Below the pieces are notes generated by a model. That model did not search any database and was not told where the DNA came from. It saw only the letters and a program-made list of their open reading frames with translations. Made by a program: the position numbers and the translations under genes. From an uncultured Eubacteriales bacterium (GTDB lineage Bacteria; Bacillota; Clostridia; Lachnospirales; Lachnospiraceae): a DNA stretch of 64,000 nt. Where the stretch lies: NCBI GenBank assembly GCA_900542465.1, contig UQNS01000005.1, forward strand, positions 1 to 64,000, written 5' to 3'. Positions 41,768 through 52,033 of the stretch are shown here, in pieces; position 1 is the stretch's first letter; the number at the start of each line of letters is the position of its first letter.

Positions 41768-42336
41768 TGAAAATGAGTATTATTGAAGAGAAGAAAAAAA
41801 TAAGGAAAGATATCCTTAAGAAAAGGGATGAACTTTCCGAAAAAGAGAAGTTGTTAAAATCAGAGAGCATTGTCGAGAATGTATTGGGTTTGCCGGAGTG
41901 GAAGGATGCGGATGTAGTCTATCTTTTTGCATCATTTGGAAGTGAGCCCAATACATTTCCGCTTATAGAGAACGCATTAGATTCCGGGAAGAAGGTTGCG
42001 CTTCCAAGAATTATAGACAAAGAAATGAAGTTTATAGAAATAAGATCAAAGGATGCTCTGGAACCGGGGACATGGGGAATATTAGAGCCTGCTGACAATG
42101 GCTGTTACTTTTATGAACCCGGAATGGTGATAGTGCCGGGAGTTGCATTTAGCAGGGACTTTTACAGAGTGGGCTATGGAGCAGGATATTATGACAGGTT
42201 TTTTGGGAAACGCAGGAAGGATTTTAATATGGCAGCAATTGGATTTGATTTCCAACTAATGGACAGTGTGCCGTTTGATTATCTGGATGTAAGTGTTGAT
42301 CTTGTAATTACAGATAAAGATGTTATCAGACCATGA
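41767..42336 (+). CDS. 5-formyltetrahydrofolate cyclo-ligase
   Basis: The roughly 190-residue enzyme converts 5-formyl-THF to methenyl-THF with ATP. Signatures are a basic N-terminus (EKKKIRKDILKKRDELSEKEK) that binds ATP phosphates, VYLFASFGSEPNT, VPGVAFSRDFYRVGYGAGYYDRF and the late DVSVDLVITDK. Its first ATG overlaps the stop of the preceding gene (TGATG); a second ATG two codons later is also possible. proA follows nine bases after the stop. Confidence 0.93.
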   Translation: MKMSIIEEKKKIRKDILKKRDELSEKEKLLKSESIVENVLGLPEWKDADVVYLFASFGSEPNTFPLIENALDSGKKVALPRIIDKEMKFIEIRSKDALEPGTWGILEPADNGCYFYEPGMVIVPGVAFSRDFYRVGYGAGYYDRFFGKRRKDFNMAAIGFDFQLMDSVPFDYLDVSVDLVITDKDVIRP

Positions 42337-42345
42337 GGTGAAGAT

Positions 42346-43590
42346 ATGACTGATTTAATTAAAATGGGACAGGCCGCCAGGAGGGCACAGAGAGCTCTTT
42401 CAAAAATGTCATCAGCAAAAAAAGAGGAAATACTTCTTAAGGTTGCTGATAACCTGGAATATAATGCCGGATATATCATCGAGGCCAACCGGATAGACTA
42501 TGAAAAGGCGTCTGAGGCAGGTATGAAGGCGGGGAATCTTGACAGACTGAAGCTTGATAAAAAAAGGGTAAATGCTATGGCTGACGGACTTCGCCAGGTT
42601 GCAGGGCTGTCAGATCCGATCGGAAGAGGTGAAAGGATCTGGAAGAGGCCGAACGGACTAAGAATCGAGGAGATAAGGGTTCCGATAGGCGTTATTGGAA
42701 TAGTTTATGAGTCCAGACCCAATGTAACCTCTGACGCATTCGGAATTTGTTTTAAAACAGGAAATGCATGCATATTGAGGGGAGGGTCAGATTCTGTCAA
42801 TTCTGCCAAAGCCATAGGAAGAGTAATAAGAGAGGCGTTGGAAAGCACAGGAGCGGATCCTGACAGTGTTCAGGTTATTGAGGATCCTGACAGAAAATAT
42901 GTCACAGAAATGCTGAACTTAACTGAGTATATAGATCTTATTATTCCAAGAGGATCAAACAGCCTTATAGACCACGTCGTTGCTAATTCTTCGGTGCCGG
43001 TGATCCGTACAGGGACCGGAAACTGCCATATATTTGTAGATAAGACAGCGGACCTGAAAGAAGCGGTCGATATTATAGAAAATGCAAAAACTCAGAGGAT
43101 AGGCGTCTGCAATGCATGTGAATCGCTTGTGATACATGAGTCAGTAATAAAAGAAGCGCTGCCTTTGATCGCAGACAGGCTTGGACAGTATGATGTTGAG
43201 ATGCGGGGAGACAGAAGGGCCTGTGAAGCTGACGGAAGAGTGGTTCCTGCAGTGGAAGAAGATTGGGGAAAGGAATATCTTGATTATATTATTTCGATCC
43301 GAACAGTGGATTCGCTAGATGAAGCGATAGACCACGTCAATACATATTCAACGGGACATTCCGAGTCGATCCTTTCTAAGGATTATGGAAATATTGAAAG
43401 ATTTTTGGATGAAGTGGACGCGGCATGTGTTTATGCCAATGCATCGACAAGGTTTACAGATGGTGAGGAATTCGGATTTGGAGCCGAAATCGGGATATCA
43501 ACTCAGAAGATACATGCCAGAGGACCTATGGGACTGGAGCAGATGACATCCACCAAGTATATTATTTATGGAAATGGACAGATCAGATAA
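42346..43590 (+). CDS. proA: Gamma-glutamyl phosphate reductase
   Basis: The 414-residue aldehyde-dehydrogenase-fold enzyme performs the second step of proline synthesis. It has VPIGVIGIVYESRPNVT and the catalytic cysteine in QRIGVCNACESLVIH (about 260), then FGFGAEIGISTQKIHARGPM near the end. GAGGTGAAG precedes the ATG. Its TAA overlaps the miaB ATG by one base. Confidence 0.96.
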   Translation: MTDLIKMGQAARRAQRALSKMSSAKKEEILLKVADNLEYNAGYIIEANRIDYEKASEAGMKAGNLDRLKLDKKRVNAMADGLRQVAGLSDPIGRGERIWKRPNGLRIEEIRVPIGVIGIVYESRPNVTSDAFGICFKTGNACILRGGSDSVNSAKAIGRVIREALESTGADPDSVQVIEDPDRKYVTEMLNLTEYIDLIIPRGSNSLIDHVVANSSVPVIRTGTGNCHIFVDKTADLKEAVDIIENAKTQRIGVCNACESLVIHESVIKEALPLIADRLGQYDVEMRGDRRACEADGRVVPAVEEDWGKEYLDYIISIRTVDSLDEAIDHVNTYSTGHSESILSKDYGNIERFLDEVDAACVYANASTRFTDGEEFGFGAEIGISTQKIHARGPMGLEQMTSTKYIIYGNGQIR

Positions 43591-45047
43591 TGAAGACACA
43601 GGTTATCGACAAAAATACAGAAAGAAAAGAAGTTGCGGCTGAGGAAGCAAGAAAACAGATCAAATTTATAAAAATGCTCAGAGAGATCATCAGGGAAAAA
43701 AAGGAAAGACTGGGAAGAAATATTACAGCCAGTGTTATTACCTTTGGATGCCAGATGAATGAAAGGGATTCAGAAAAATTAAAAGGTATCCTTATCGAGA
43801 GCGGTTATGAGCTTATTGAAGACGAAGAAGAGGCAGATTTCGTTCTTTACAATACATGTACTGTAAGAGAAAATGCCAACATGCGTCTCTATGGCCGGCT
43901 TGGGGCATTGAATAAAACAAAAAAGACCAATCCGGAAAAAATTATAGGTGTATGCGGATGTATGGCTCAGGAACCGGATGTAGTAGAGAAACTTGAAAAG
44001 TCATACGGATTTGTTGATGTTATCTTCGGAACATTTAACGTATATAAGCTTGCAGAAATACTTTACTCAAGACTTACGAGCGGGACCAGGATCATAGATA
44101 TCTGGGAATCCAATGAAAATTTCGTAGAGCTTCTTCCTACAGAAAGAAAATACTCCTTTAAATCCGGAATAAATATCATGTACGGATGTGATAACTTCTG
44201 CACTTATTGCATCGTGCCTTATGTAAGAGGCCGTGAAAAGAGCAGGACACCGGAAGATATAGTGGAGGAGATCAAGGGACTCGTTGACAATGGTGTCGTG
44301 GAAGTAATGCTTTTAGGACAGAATGTAAATTCTTATGGAAAAGGACTTGGCGAAGGAGTGACATTCTCAGGGCTTCTTAAGCAGATAGAGGCTATTGAAG
44401 GACTAAAAAGGATACGTTTTATGACTCCGCATCCTAAAGATTTTTCAGATGAGCTCATCGAGGTCTGTTCACAGTCTGAGAAGATCTGTAAACATATACA
44501 TCTTCCGGTTCAGTCCGGCAGTTCAAGGATCCTGAAAAAAATGAATCGCAGCTACAGCAAGGAATCTTATCTGGAGCTTGTAAAAAAGATTCGTGAGAAG
44601 ATCCCGGGGGTCTCACTTACAACAGATATCATCGTAGGCTTTCCGGGAGAGACGGAAGAGGACTTTGAAGAGACTCTGGATGTTGTGAGGAAGGCGGGAT
44701 ATGATTCTGCTTTTACATTTATTTATTCAAAAAGGACAGGCACTCCGGCAGCAAGTATGGAAGGTCTGCCTGATAAAGAGGTAGTTGACAGAAGATTCAG
44801 CCGTCTTTTAGAAGAAGTGAGAAAGGGGTCTCGTGCCAGAAGCGGACAGCTGATCGGACAGACATTAGAAGTACTGGCAGAAGGCGTTAATGATCATGAT
44901 CCATCACTTTTAACAGGTCGTCTAAGTAATAATATGCTTGTACATTTTCCTGGTGATGAGTCGATGATCGGGAAAATAATGCCTGTAGAGATTGAAGAGT
45001 CTAAGGGGTTTTATTATTTTGGAAAGAGAAAAGATCGATTTTGCTGA
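43590..45047 (+). CDS. miaB: tRNA-2-methylthio-N6-dimethylallyladenosine synthase
   Basis: The 485-residue methylthiotransferase has an N-terminal UPF0004 domain with three cluster cysteines (FGCQMNERDS, YNTCTVRENAN, GVCGCMAQEP). The radical SAM motif is GCDNFCTYCIVPYVRG (about 199-206), and a C-terminal TRAM domain follows. It thiomethylates A37 after isopentenylation by MiaA, whose gene is four positions downstream. An N-terminal extension of about 45 charged residues is longer than in E. coli. It overlaps mutS. Confidence 0.96.
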   Translation: MKTQVIDKNTERKEVAAEEARKQIKFIKMLREIIREKKERLGRNITASVITFGCQMNERDSEKLKGILIESGYELIEDEEEADFVLYNTCTVRENANMRLYGRLGALNKTKKTNPEKIIGVCGCMAQEPDVVEKLEKSYGFVDVIFGTFNVYKLAEILYSRLTSGTRIIDIWESNENFVELLPTERKYSFKSGINIMYGCDNFCTYCIVPYVRGREKSRTPEDIVEEIKGLVDNGVVEVMLLGQNVNSYGKGLGEGVTFSGLLKQIEAIEGLKRIRFMTPHPKDFSDELIEVCSQSEKICKHIHLPVQSGSSRILKKMNRSYSKESYLELVKKIREKIPGVSLTTDIIVGFPGETEEDFEETLDVVRKAGYDSAFTFIYSKRTGTPAASMEGLPDKEVVDRRFSRLLEEVRKGSRARSGQLIGQTLEVLAEGVNDHDPSLLTGRLSNNMLVHFPGDESMIGKIMPVEIEESKGFYYFGKRKDRFC

Positions 45048-47664
45048 ATTATCTCCGATGATGCAGCACTATTTAACAACTAAAGATGAATATAAGGACT
45101 GCATCCTCTTTTATCGTCTGGGTGATTTCTATGAGATGTTTTTTGATGACGCTGTTCTGGTAGCAGGGGAGCTTGAGCTGACCCTTACGGGCAAGGCCTG
45201 CGGACTCGAAGAGAGAGCTCCTATGTGCGGAGTTCCGTATCATTCTGCGGAGATATATATCAACAAACTCATAAAATCAGGGTATAAGGTTGCTATATGT
45301 GAGCAGGTAGAAGATCCGAAAACTGCAAAAGGCATAGTTAAAAGAGAAGTAACAAGAATAGTTACGCCCGGAACGAATACGGACACAGAGGCCCTGGACG
45401 AAGGAAAAAATAACTACATCATGTCCATTATGTACATGGGCGATAAATTCGGACTGGCATTTTCGGATTTTTCTACAGGGGAGTTTTATATTACGGAAAT
45501 TGAAAAGGCGCCGCAGCTGCTGGATGAGATCAATAAGCTGGTACCCGCAGAAATTCTGGCAAATGAATATTTCTTTATGTCCGGGATCGATATTCGTGAG
45601 ATAACCAAGAGATTAAATATAGCGGTCTCTATTTTGCCAAACACAGATTTTAATGAAGATGGTGCGGATCGAGAGATCGGAGACAGGACAGGAACAAGTC
45701 TCGAGGAACTGGGACTTAAGGGATATCAGACGGGTATCATGGCAGCAGGTGCGCTTATCTCATATATGAAGGAGACTCAGAAGTCATTCGTTTCTCATAT
45801 TATCTCGGTAAAAAAATACGATCCGGATAATTACATGATAATAGATTCATCAACCTTAAGAAATCTGGAACTTGTCGAGACGATGCGTGACCGTCAGAAA
45901 AAGGGATCGCTTCTGGGAGTGATTGATAAGACCAAAACAGCTATGGGCAAAAGACTTTTGCGTAAGATGATTGAACAGCCGATACTTGGGCCTAAAGAGA
46001 TCAACGGAAGGCTGGATGCGGTCGAAGCGCTGATAAAGGATCCTATCGACAGAGAAGAACTGAGGGAATATCTGGAGCCTATCCATGACATGGAAAGGCT
46101 TCTTACAAAGATATCATGCAAGACGGCATCGCCCAGAGAACTTGTATCTTTCAAATATTCACTGGAAACTATTCCAAGTATTAAAGGGCTTTTAAGAGAA
46201 TTTAAAACTGATCTTACAGAAGAATGCATTACGAAAATGGATGAGCTAAGGGATGTATATGCTCTGATAGATGATGCGATAGTAGATGAGCCGCCATTGA
46301 CGTCCAAGGAAGGTGGACTCATAAAAAGCGGCTACCTGAAAGAGATAGACGAATTCAGAAGAGCCAAGACCAAAGGGAAAGACTGGTTGGCCCAGATAGA
46401 GGCGAAAGAAAAAGAAGATACAGGGATCAAAAATTTAAAAATAAAGTATAACAAGGTATTTGGATATTATCTGGAGGTTACCAACTCATTTAAGGATATG
46501 GTCCCGGACACGTGGATCAGAAAGCAGACGTTAACGAATGCGGAGAGGTATATCACTCCTGAATTAAAGAAAGTAGAGGATACCATTCTCGGTGCTAATG
46601 AAAAACTTAACAATATTGAATATGAGATATTCGTTAAGATCCGGGATAAGGTGGCAGAGCAGGCTCTACGCATCCAGACATGTGCTTCTGCGATAGCGAT
46701 GGTGGACGTACTTGCAGATCTGGCAAGAATCGCCGAGATGAATAATTATGTCAGACCGAAGATCAATGTGTCGGGAAAGCTGGAGATCAGGAATGGCCGC
46801 CATCCTGTAATCGAGCAGATGCTGTATGCAGATTCATTCGTGGCCAATGATACCGTTCTTGACAACGGAAAACAGAGGATAGCATTGATCACAGGTCCTA
46901 ATATGGCCGGAAAGTCAACATATATGAGGCAGACTGCCATCATAACTCTTATGGCTCATATAGGATCATTTGTACCGGCCAGTTCAGCTAATATATGTGT
47001 GACAGACAGAATCTTCACCAGAGTAGGAGCTTCAGATGATCTGGCATCAGGTCAGTCAACATTTATGGTCGAAATGAATGAAGTTGCAAATATTTTAAAA
47101 AATGCTACGAGAAATTCTCTTTTGATACTTGATGAGATAGGCAGGGGGACCGGGACATTGGATGGACTGGCTATTGCCAGAGCTGTTGTGGAGTATATCG
47201 CTGATACAAGAAAAATAGGAGCCAAGACACTCTTTGCAACTCACTATCATGAGCTTACAGCACTTGAAGGTATAGTAGACGGCGTTCTGAATTATTCGAT
47301 AGCAGTTAAAGAGAATGGAGATGATATAGTCTTCCTGAGGAAGATAGTCAGAGGCGGTGCTGATAAAAGTTACGGTATCCATGTTGCCAAGCTTGCAGGA
47401 GTCCCTGAACTTGTAATTGCAAGAGCAAAAGATGTAATTGAAGAATTAACTGCTGATGAGACGATTCCGATCAGAGAAAAGTTCCAGTTATCAAACAGCC
47501 GTCAGATGTCTATTTTTGATCTTGACAGCAAGAAGCAGGAGGCTGATGCGGATACTTTAGTGAAAGAAATACGAGAAGATCTGCTGGGACTGGATGTCAA
47601 TCATATGACTCCGATACAGGCGTTAGAGGCATTGTTTAAATTGCAGGATAAGGCGAAAAATTAG
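45019..47664 (+). CDS. mutS: DNA mismatch repair protein MutS
   Basis: The roughly 881-residue protein has the mismatch-binding domain with the Phe-x-Glu motif (LFYRLGDFYEMFFDDA), connector, lever and clamp domains and an ATPase with ITGPNMAGKSTYMRQTA (about 620-636) and LLILDEIGRGTGTLDGLAIA. There is no ATG until SPMMQHY. I place the start at TTG 45019 (EREKIDFAELSPMMQ) with AAGGGG upstream. A TTG nine codons earlier is the alternative. This start overlaps the end of miaB by 29 bases. Confidence 0.95.
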   Translation: MEREKIDFAELSPMMQHYLTTKDEYKDCILFYRLGDFYEMFFDDAVLVAGELELTLTGKACGLEERAPMCGVPYHSAEIYINKLIKSGYKVAICEQVEDPKTAKGIVKREVTRIVTPGTNTDTEALDEGKNNYIMSIMYMGDKFGLAFSDFSTGEFYITEIEKAPQLLDEINKLVPAEILANEYFFMSGIDIREITKRLNIAVSILPNTDFNEDGADREIGDRTGTSLEELGLKGYQTGIMAAGALISYMKETQKSFVSHIISVKKYDPDNYMIIDSSTLRNLELVETMRDRQKKGSLLGVIDKTKTAMGKRLLRKMIEQPILGPKEINGRLDAVEALIKDPIDREELREYLEPIHDMERLLTKISCKTASPRELVSFKYSLETIPSIKGLLREFKTDLTEECITKMDELRDVYALIDDAIVDEPPLTSKEGGLIKSGYLKEIDEFRRAKTKGKDWLAQIEAKEKEDTGIKNLKIKYNKVFGYYLEVTNSFKDMVPDTWIRKQTLTNAERYITPELKKVEDTILGANEKLNNIEYEIFVKIRDKVAEQALRIQTCASAIAMVDVLADLARIAEMNNYVRPKINVSGKLEIRNGRHPVIEQMLYADSFVANDTVLDNGKQRIALITGPNMAGKSTYMRQTAIITLMAHIGSFVPASSANICVTDRIFTRVGASDDLASGQSTFMVEMNEVANILKNATRNSLLILDEIGRGTGTLDGLAIARAVVEYIADTRKIGAKTLFATHYHELTALEGIVDGVLNYSIAVKENGDDIVFLRKIVRGGADKSYGIHVAKLAGVPELVIARAKDVIEELTADETIPIREKFQLSNSRQMSIFDLDSKKQEADADTLVKEIREDLLGLDVNHMTPIQALEALFKLQDKAKN

Positions 47665-47690
47665 TTTTTTGCCTGAAGGGGGGATCTCAG

Positions 47691-49625
47691 ATGAAAATAC
47701 AGATGCTTGATACCAATACGATCAATAAGATAGCTGCGGGTGAAGTTATCGAAAGGCCGGCATCAGTCGTTAAAGAGCTGGTAGAAAATTCTATTGACGC
47801 CGGAGCAAAAAGCGTAACTGTTGAGATAAAAGACGGAGGAATTACCTTTATCCGTGTGACAGATGACGGAGCAGGGATCGACAGGGATGACCTTGTCAAT
47901 GCTTTTAAAAAGCATGCTACAAGCAAGATACACTCTATTGAAGATCTGGACAAGGTGGCATCATTAGGTTTCAGAGGAGAAGCGCTCTCAAGTATTGCAT
48001 CTATTGCTAAAGTAGAGCTTTTTACAAAAACAGCGGATTCTGTACATGGTTATTCATACAGGATCGAAGGCGGAGAAGAAAAAGAGGTATCGGAGGCAGG
48101 TATTCCCGATGGAACAAGTTTTATCGTCAGAGATCTGTTTTACAATACACCGGTAAGAAAGAAATTTTTGAGATCACCGTCATCAGAAACGGCGAGTATA
48201 AGCCAGCTTATGGAAAGATTTGCGCTTTCAGACCCGGATGTTTCTTTCAGGTATTTTGTAGGGGATAAACTTAAGCTGTCAACGACAGGGAATGGAAATC
48301 TGAAGGATGTTATCTACCAGCTGTTCGGGAGGGATATTACCAACAATCTTCTGGAGATCAATGCTGTATCGGATGACGTTGAGATAAGAGGGTTTGTTGG
48401 GAAACCGGTCATATCAAGGGGAAATCGATCATTTGAAAACTATGCCGTAAATGGCAGATACATAAAAAACGATTCTCTTTCCGACGCGATCGAAGATGCA
48501 TACAGAGGCTTTATAATGCTTCATAATTATCCGTTTACAGCGCTACTTTTCAGTATAAATCCTGAACTTCTTGATGTGAATGTACATCCGGCTAAAAAGG
48601 AGTTCAGAATGACAGCATCAGAAAAGGTATGCATTTTTACCAGAGATGTTATAAGAGATGCGATTACAGGAGCAGATCTTATTCCTGATGTAAAGCCTGA
48701 CATGATCACCTCAGCGGAAGAGCCCGAGCCTGTGTCTGATATCATACTTGAGGATCTGAGTATCACTGAAGAGGAGCCTGTTTCAGATGTATATGAAAAT
48801 AAAACAAATGAAGTCTTTGAAGTAAATGGAGTGGAAGAGGAAAAAACAGAGTATGCAGACTTTGCCAGATCCCTTCTTTCAAACGCTTTAGAAACAGAGG
48901 ATGATGTCCGTGATATGGCGCCGGAGTTTAAGCCGGAGGAGAAGACGGAAAGAGAGATATTTTTTGAGGATATTCCTGATAAGAAGAATTTTCTTCAGTC
49001 TGAGATAAGCGGAGTAAAAAAAGAATATAGATTCAGGCTGCTGGGACATCTTTTTGCGACCTACTGGATGATCGAGTCAGAGGATACATTTTATATGATG
49101 GACCAGCATGCAGCTCACGAAAAGGTCCTCTATGAAAGATTGATGAGATCCACAAGGAACAAGGATCCTCAGACTCAGACCCTGGTGGTGCCGGAACTTA
49201 TAGATGCAGCCCCTGAAACTATTGCGCTTTTAGAGGATGATCCGAAGATATTCTCAAGTTTTGCAGATCTGGGATATGAGGTGTCCTTATATGAAGGAAA
49301 CACTATAAAGGTAACGGGAATCCCGGCTTCTATCCCAAGTATGGATTATAGAAGAATGATAGTGGATGTACTGGATATGCTTGTTTCAAAAACAGATATA
49401 GGGTTGGATCTGTCAGACGAACCTCAGCTCATGCTGGAAAAGATCGCATCTATGTCATGCAAAGCAGCCATAAAAGGACATGATAAGATATCAGAAAAAG
49501 AAGCGTTGGAGCTGATAGAGGAGCTTATGGAGGCGGATAATCCATATAACTGCCCTCATGGCAGACCAACGCTTATAGCAATGACTAAATACGAGATAGA
49601 GAAAAAGTTCGGTCGTATAGTTTAG
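47691..49625 (+). CDS. mutL: DNA mismatch repair protein MutL with endonuclease motif
   Basis: The 644-residue protein has a GHKL ATPase N-domain (IAAGEVIERPASVVKELVEN, DDGAGID, SLGFRGEALSSIASIA), a long acidic linker (about 340-440) and a C-terminal dimerisation domain with the metal-dependent nicking motif DQHAAHEKVLYE (about 470) and CPHGRP. The endonuclease motif fits a genome without MutH. AAGGGGGG precedes the ATG. Confidence 0.97.
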   Translation: MKIQMLDTNTINKIAAGEVIERPASVVKELVENSIDAGAKSVTVEIKDGGITFIRVTDDGAGIDRDDLVNAFKKHATSKIHSIEDLDKVASLGFRGEALSSIASIAKVELFTKTADSVHGYSYRIEGGEEKEVSEAGIPDGTSFIVRDLFYNTPVRKKFLRSPSSETASISQLMERFALSDPDVSFRYFVGDKLKLSTTGNGNLKDVIYQLFGRDITNNLLEINAVSDDVEIRGFVGKPVISRGNRSFENYAVNGRYIKNDSLSDAIEDAYRGFIMLHNYPFTALLFSINPELLDVNVHPAKKEFRMTASEKVCIFTRDVIRDAITGADLIPDVKPDMITSAEEPEPVSDIILEDLSITEEEPVSDVYENKTNEVFEVNGVEEEKTEYADFARSLLSNALETEDDVRDMAPEFKPEEKTEREIFFEDIPDKKNFLQSEISGVKKEYRFRLLGHLFATYWMIESEDTFYMMDQHAAHEKVLYERLMRSTRNKDPQTQTLVVPELIDAAPETIALLEDDPKIFSSFADLGYEVSLYEGNTIKVTGIPASIPSMDYRRMIVDVLDMLVSKTDIGLDLSDEPQLMLEKIASMSCKAAIKGHDKISEKEALELIEELMEADNPYNCPHGRPTLIAMTKYEIEKKFGRIV

Positions 49626-49635
49626 GAAGTAGAAA

Positions 49636-50643
49636 ATGACAGATAACGGCAGGAAAAAACTTATTATTCTTACAGGTCCTACAGCGGCGGGAAAGACAGC
49701 GCTTTCTATAGAACTTGCAAAAAGTATTGGAGGCCAGATAATAAGTGCTGATTCTATGCAGGTCTATAAGGGGATGGATATAGGGACGGCCAAGATAACA
49801 AATGAAGAAATGGATGGAGTTCGCCATCATCTTATTGACATATATGATCCGGACTTTGCGTTTAATGTAAGTGAGTTTGTGAAATGTGCAAAAAAGGCTA
49901 TCGCTGACATTACCACTGAAGGCGACATTCCTGTAGTTGCAGGAGGTACGGCATTTTATATTCAGGCCTTGCTGAAAGATGTTGATTTCAGCAGCGACTC
50001 AGCTTCGGACGAAGAATTCAGGATGATGGCAGAGCGTGCTGCCGTAAGTCTTGAGGAGCATGCATTTAATAAATTCAAAAAAAAATATTTTAAAGACATC
50101 GAGGCAAAAGATCTTTATGGAATACTGAAGTCGGTAGATGCCGACGCATGCCTGACGATACATGGCAATAATACAAAGAAGATCATAAGAGCCCTGGAAT
50201 ACTTTGTAATGACAGGTGAGAAGATATCTGTCCATAACAGAAGAGAGTCCGCAAAAAGTTCAGATTATGATTTTGTATATTTTGTTCTTAGTGATGACAG
50301 AGAAAAATTGTATGAGCGAATAAATGCAAGAGTAGATAAAATGCTTGAAGCCGGTCTTGTAGATGAAGTTAAAGGCCTAATGGCCAGGGGATACGGAGCA
50401 GATCTCGTATCCATGCAGGGGATCGGGTATAAAGAGATAATAGAATACCTTGAGTCAGGGATCTCATATGAACATGCTGTCGAATCTATAAAGCAGAATA
50501 CACGGCATTTTGCCAAGAGACAGCTTACATGGTTCAGAAGAGAAAAAGATGTTATATGGATGGACTATTCGGAATTTAACTATGACAGATCAAAGATGCT
50601 CAATAAAATGTTGAGTATCTTAAAAGAAAAAAATATTTTATAA
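49636..50643 (+). CDS. miaA: tRNA dimethylallyltransferase
   Basis: The 335-residue enzyme adds the dimethylallyl group to A37. It has the P-loop LTGPTAAGKTALSIEL, ISADSMQVYKGMDIGTAK and HHLIDIYDPDFAFNVSEF, and later QGIGYKEIIEYL and NTRHFAKRQLTWFRR. It sits ten bases behind mutL, reproducing the common mutL-miaA neighbourhood. Confidence 0.97.
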   Translation: MTDNGRKKLIILTGPTAAGKTALSIELAKSIGGQIISADSMQVYKGMDIGTAKITNEEMDGVRHHLIDIYDPDFAFNVSEFVKCAKKAIADITTEGDIPVVAGGTAFYIQALLKDVDFSSDSASDEEFRMMAERAAVSLEEHAFNKFKKKYFKDIEAKDLYGILKSVDADACLTIHGNNTKKIIRALEYFVMTGEKISVHNRRESAKSSDYDFVYFVLSDDREKLYERINARVDKMLEAGLVDEVKGLMARGYGADLVSMQGIGYKEIIEYLESGISYEHAVESIKQNTRHFAKRQLTWFRREKDVIWMDYSEFNYDRSKMLNKMLSILKEKNIL

Positions 50644-50666
50644 ATAAATCGGGTGAGGAAATAGAA

Positions 50667-51968
50667 GTGTCTAATAATATAGGAGATCTATATGCCAACG
50701 CTTTTGGCGTGGAGAAAGAAGTTCTGGACTTCGGCAATAATATCCTTAGAGGTTTAGATGAGCGTTTTAGAAAAATTGACGAAACTGCAGAATACAATCA
50801 GTTAAAAGTCATTTCAGCCATGCAGAGAGCGGGGATCGCGGAAGAACATATGCATGGGACAACAGGCTATGGCTATGATGATGCCGGAAGAGATAAGCTT
50901 GAAAAGGTCTATGCGGATATTTTTAAAACAGAAGATGCGCTTGTAAGACCTCAGATCGCGTGTGGAACTCATGCTTTGAATATAGCCTTATCAGGCAACC
51001 TAAGACCGGGGGATGAACTTCTGTCACCGGTTGGGAAACCATATGACACTATGGATGAGATAATCGGAATACGTGACTCCAGAGGGAGTCTAAAGGAATA
51101 TGGGGTGACTTATAAGCAGGCAGACCTCAAGGAGGATGGTTCATTTGACTATGACGCAATAAGAACTGAAATAAACAAAAAGACCAGGCTCGTGACAATA
51201 CAGCGCTCCAAGGGATATGCGTCAAGACCAAGCTTTTCCGTAGATCAGATAGGGGAACTGATAGCTTTCATTAAGGGTATAAAGTCTGATGTAATATGTA
51301 TGGTAGATAACTGCTATGGAGAATTTGTGGAAAAAACAGAACCGTCAGAAGTCGGAGCTGATATGATTGTCGGTTCCCTTATTAAAAATCCCGGCGGCGG
51401 TCTTGCACCTTGCGGCGGCTATATTGCCGGAACAGAAGAATGTGTTGAAAATGCCGCATATAGACTTTCGTCACCGGGATTAGGCAAGGAAGTAGGTGCA
51501 ACACTTGACGTGAACAGAATGTTCTACCAGGGACTCTTTCTTGCTCCGACTGTAGTTGCAGGTGCGCTTAAAGGGGCTGTCTTTGCGGCAAATGCATATG
51601 AAAGATTAGGGTTTAAGGCGATTCCGAGCGGACAAGAACCAAGAGCCGATATTATCCAGGCTATTGAATTTCGATCACCCGAAAGACTGCTTGCCTTTTG
51701 TGAAGGTATTCAGGCAGCCGCGCCCGTTGACAGTTTTGTGACGCCTATTGCCAGTGATATGCCAGGGTATGACGCACAGGTAGTAATGGCAGCAGGAGCG
51801 TTTATTCAGGGCTCTTCTATTGAACTTTCAGCGGATGGTCCCATGCGTCCTCCATATTCAGCTTATTTTCAGGGAGGTCTCACATGGCCTCATGCAAAGC
51901 TTGGAATTTTTAAGAGTCTGCAGAGTCTTTACAATAAAAATTTAATAGAAATAACACAGCAGGCGTGA
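50667..51968 (+). CDS. Methionine gamma-lyase-family ("aluminium resistance") PLP protein
   Basis: The 433-residue protein matches the fold-type I PLP family once named aluminium resistance protein: MHGTTGYGYDDAGRDKLEKV, QIACGTHALNIALSGNLRPGD, the PLP lysine in VGSLIKNPGGGLAPCGGYI (about 245) and PTVVAGALKGAVFAA. The reaction in vivo is not established for most members; a carbon-sulfur lyase is presumed. The start is GTG with GAGGAAA upstream, and it directly follows miaA, a pairing frequent in Clostridia. Confidence 0.9.
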   Translation: MSNNIGDLYANAFGVEKEVLDFGNNILRGLDERFRKIDETAEYNQLKVISAMQRAGIAEEHMHGTTGYGYDDAGRDKLEKVYADIFKTEDALVRPQIACGTHALNIALSGNLRPGDELLSPVGKPYDTMDEIIGIRDSRGSLKEYGVTYKQADLKEDGSFDYDAIRTEINKKTRLVTIQRSKGYASRPSFSVDQIGELIAFIKGIKSDVICMVDNCYGEFVEKTEPSEVGADMIVGSLIKNPGGGLAPCGGYIAGTEECVENAAYRLSSPGLGKEVGATLDVNRMFYQGLFLAPTVVAGALKGAVFAANAYERLGFKAIPSGQEPRADIIQAIEFRSPERLLAFCEGIQAAAPVDSFVTPIASDMPGYDAQVVMAAGAFIQGSSIELSADGPMRPPYSAYFQGGLTWPHAKLGIFKSLQSLYNKNLIEITQQA

Positions 51969-52033
51969 TATAATAAACGCCGATCTTTTTAGAGAAACAG
52001 GCCGCTACCCGTTTTTTTAGAAAGGCTTATTCT

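Noticed and set aside
51969..52033. Terminator before radC
   Set aside because: There is a T-run, but the preceding bases do not form a stable stem.
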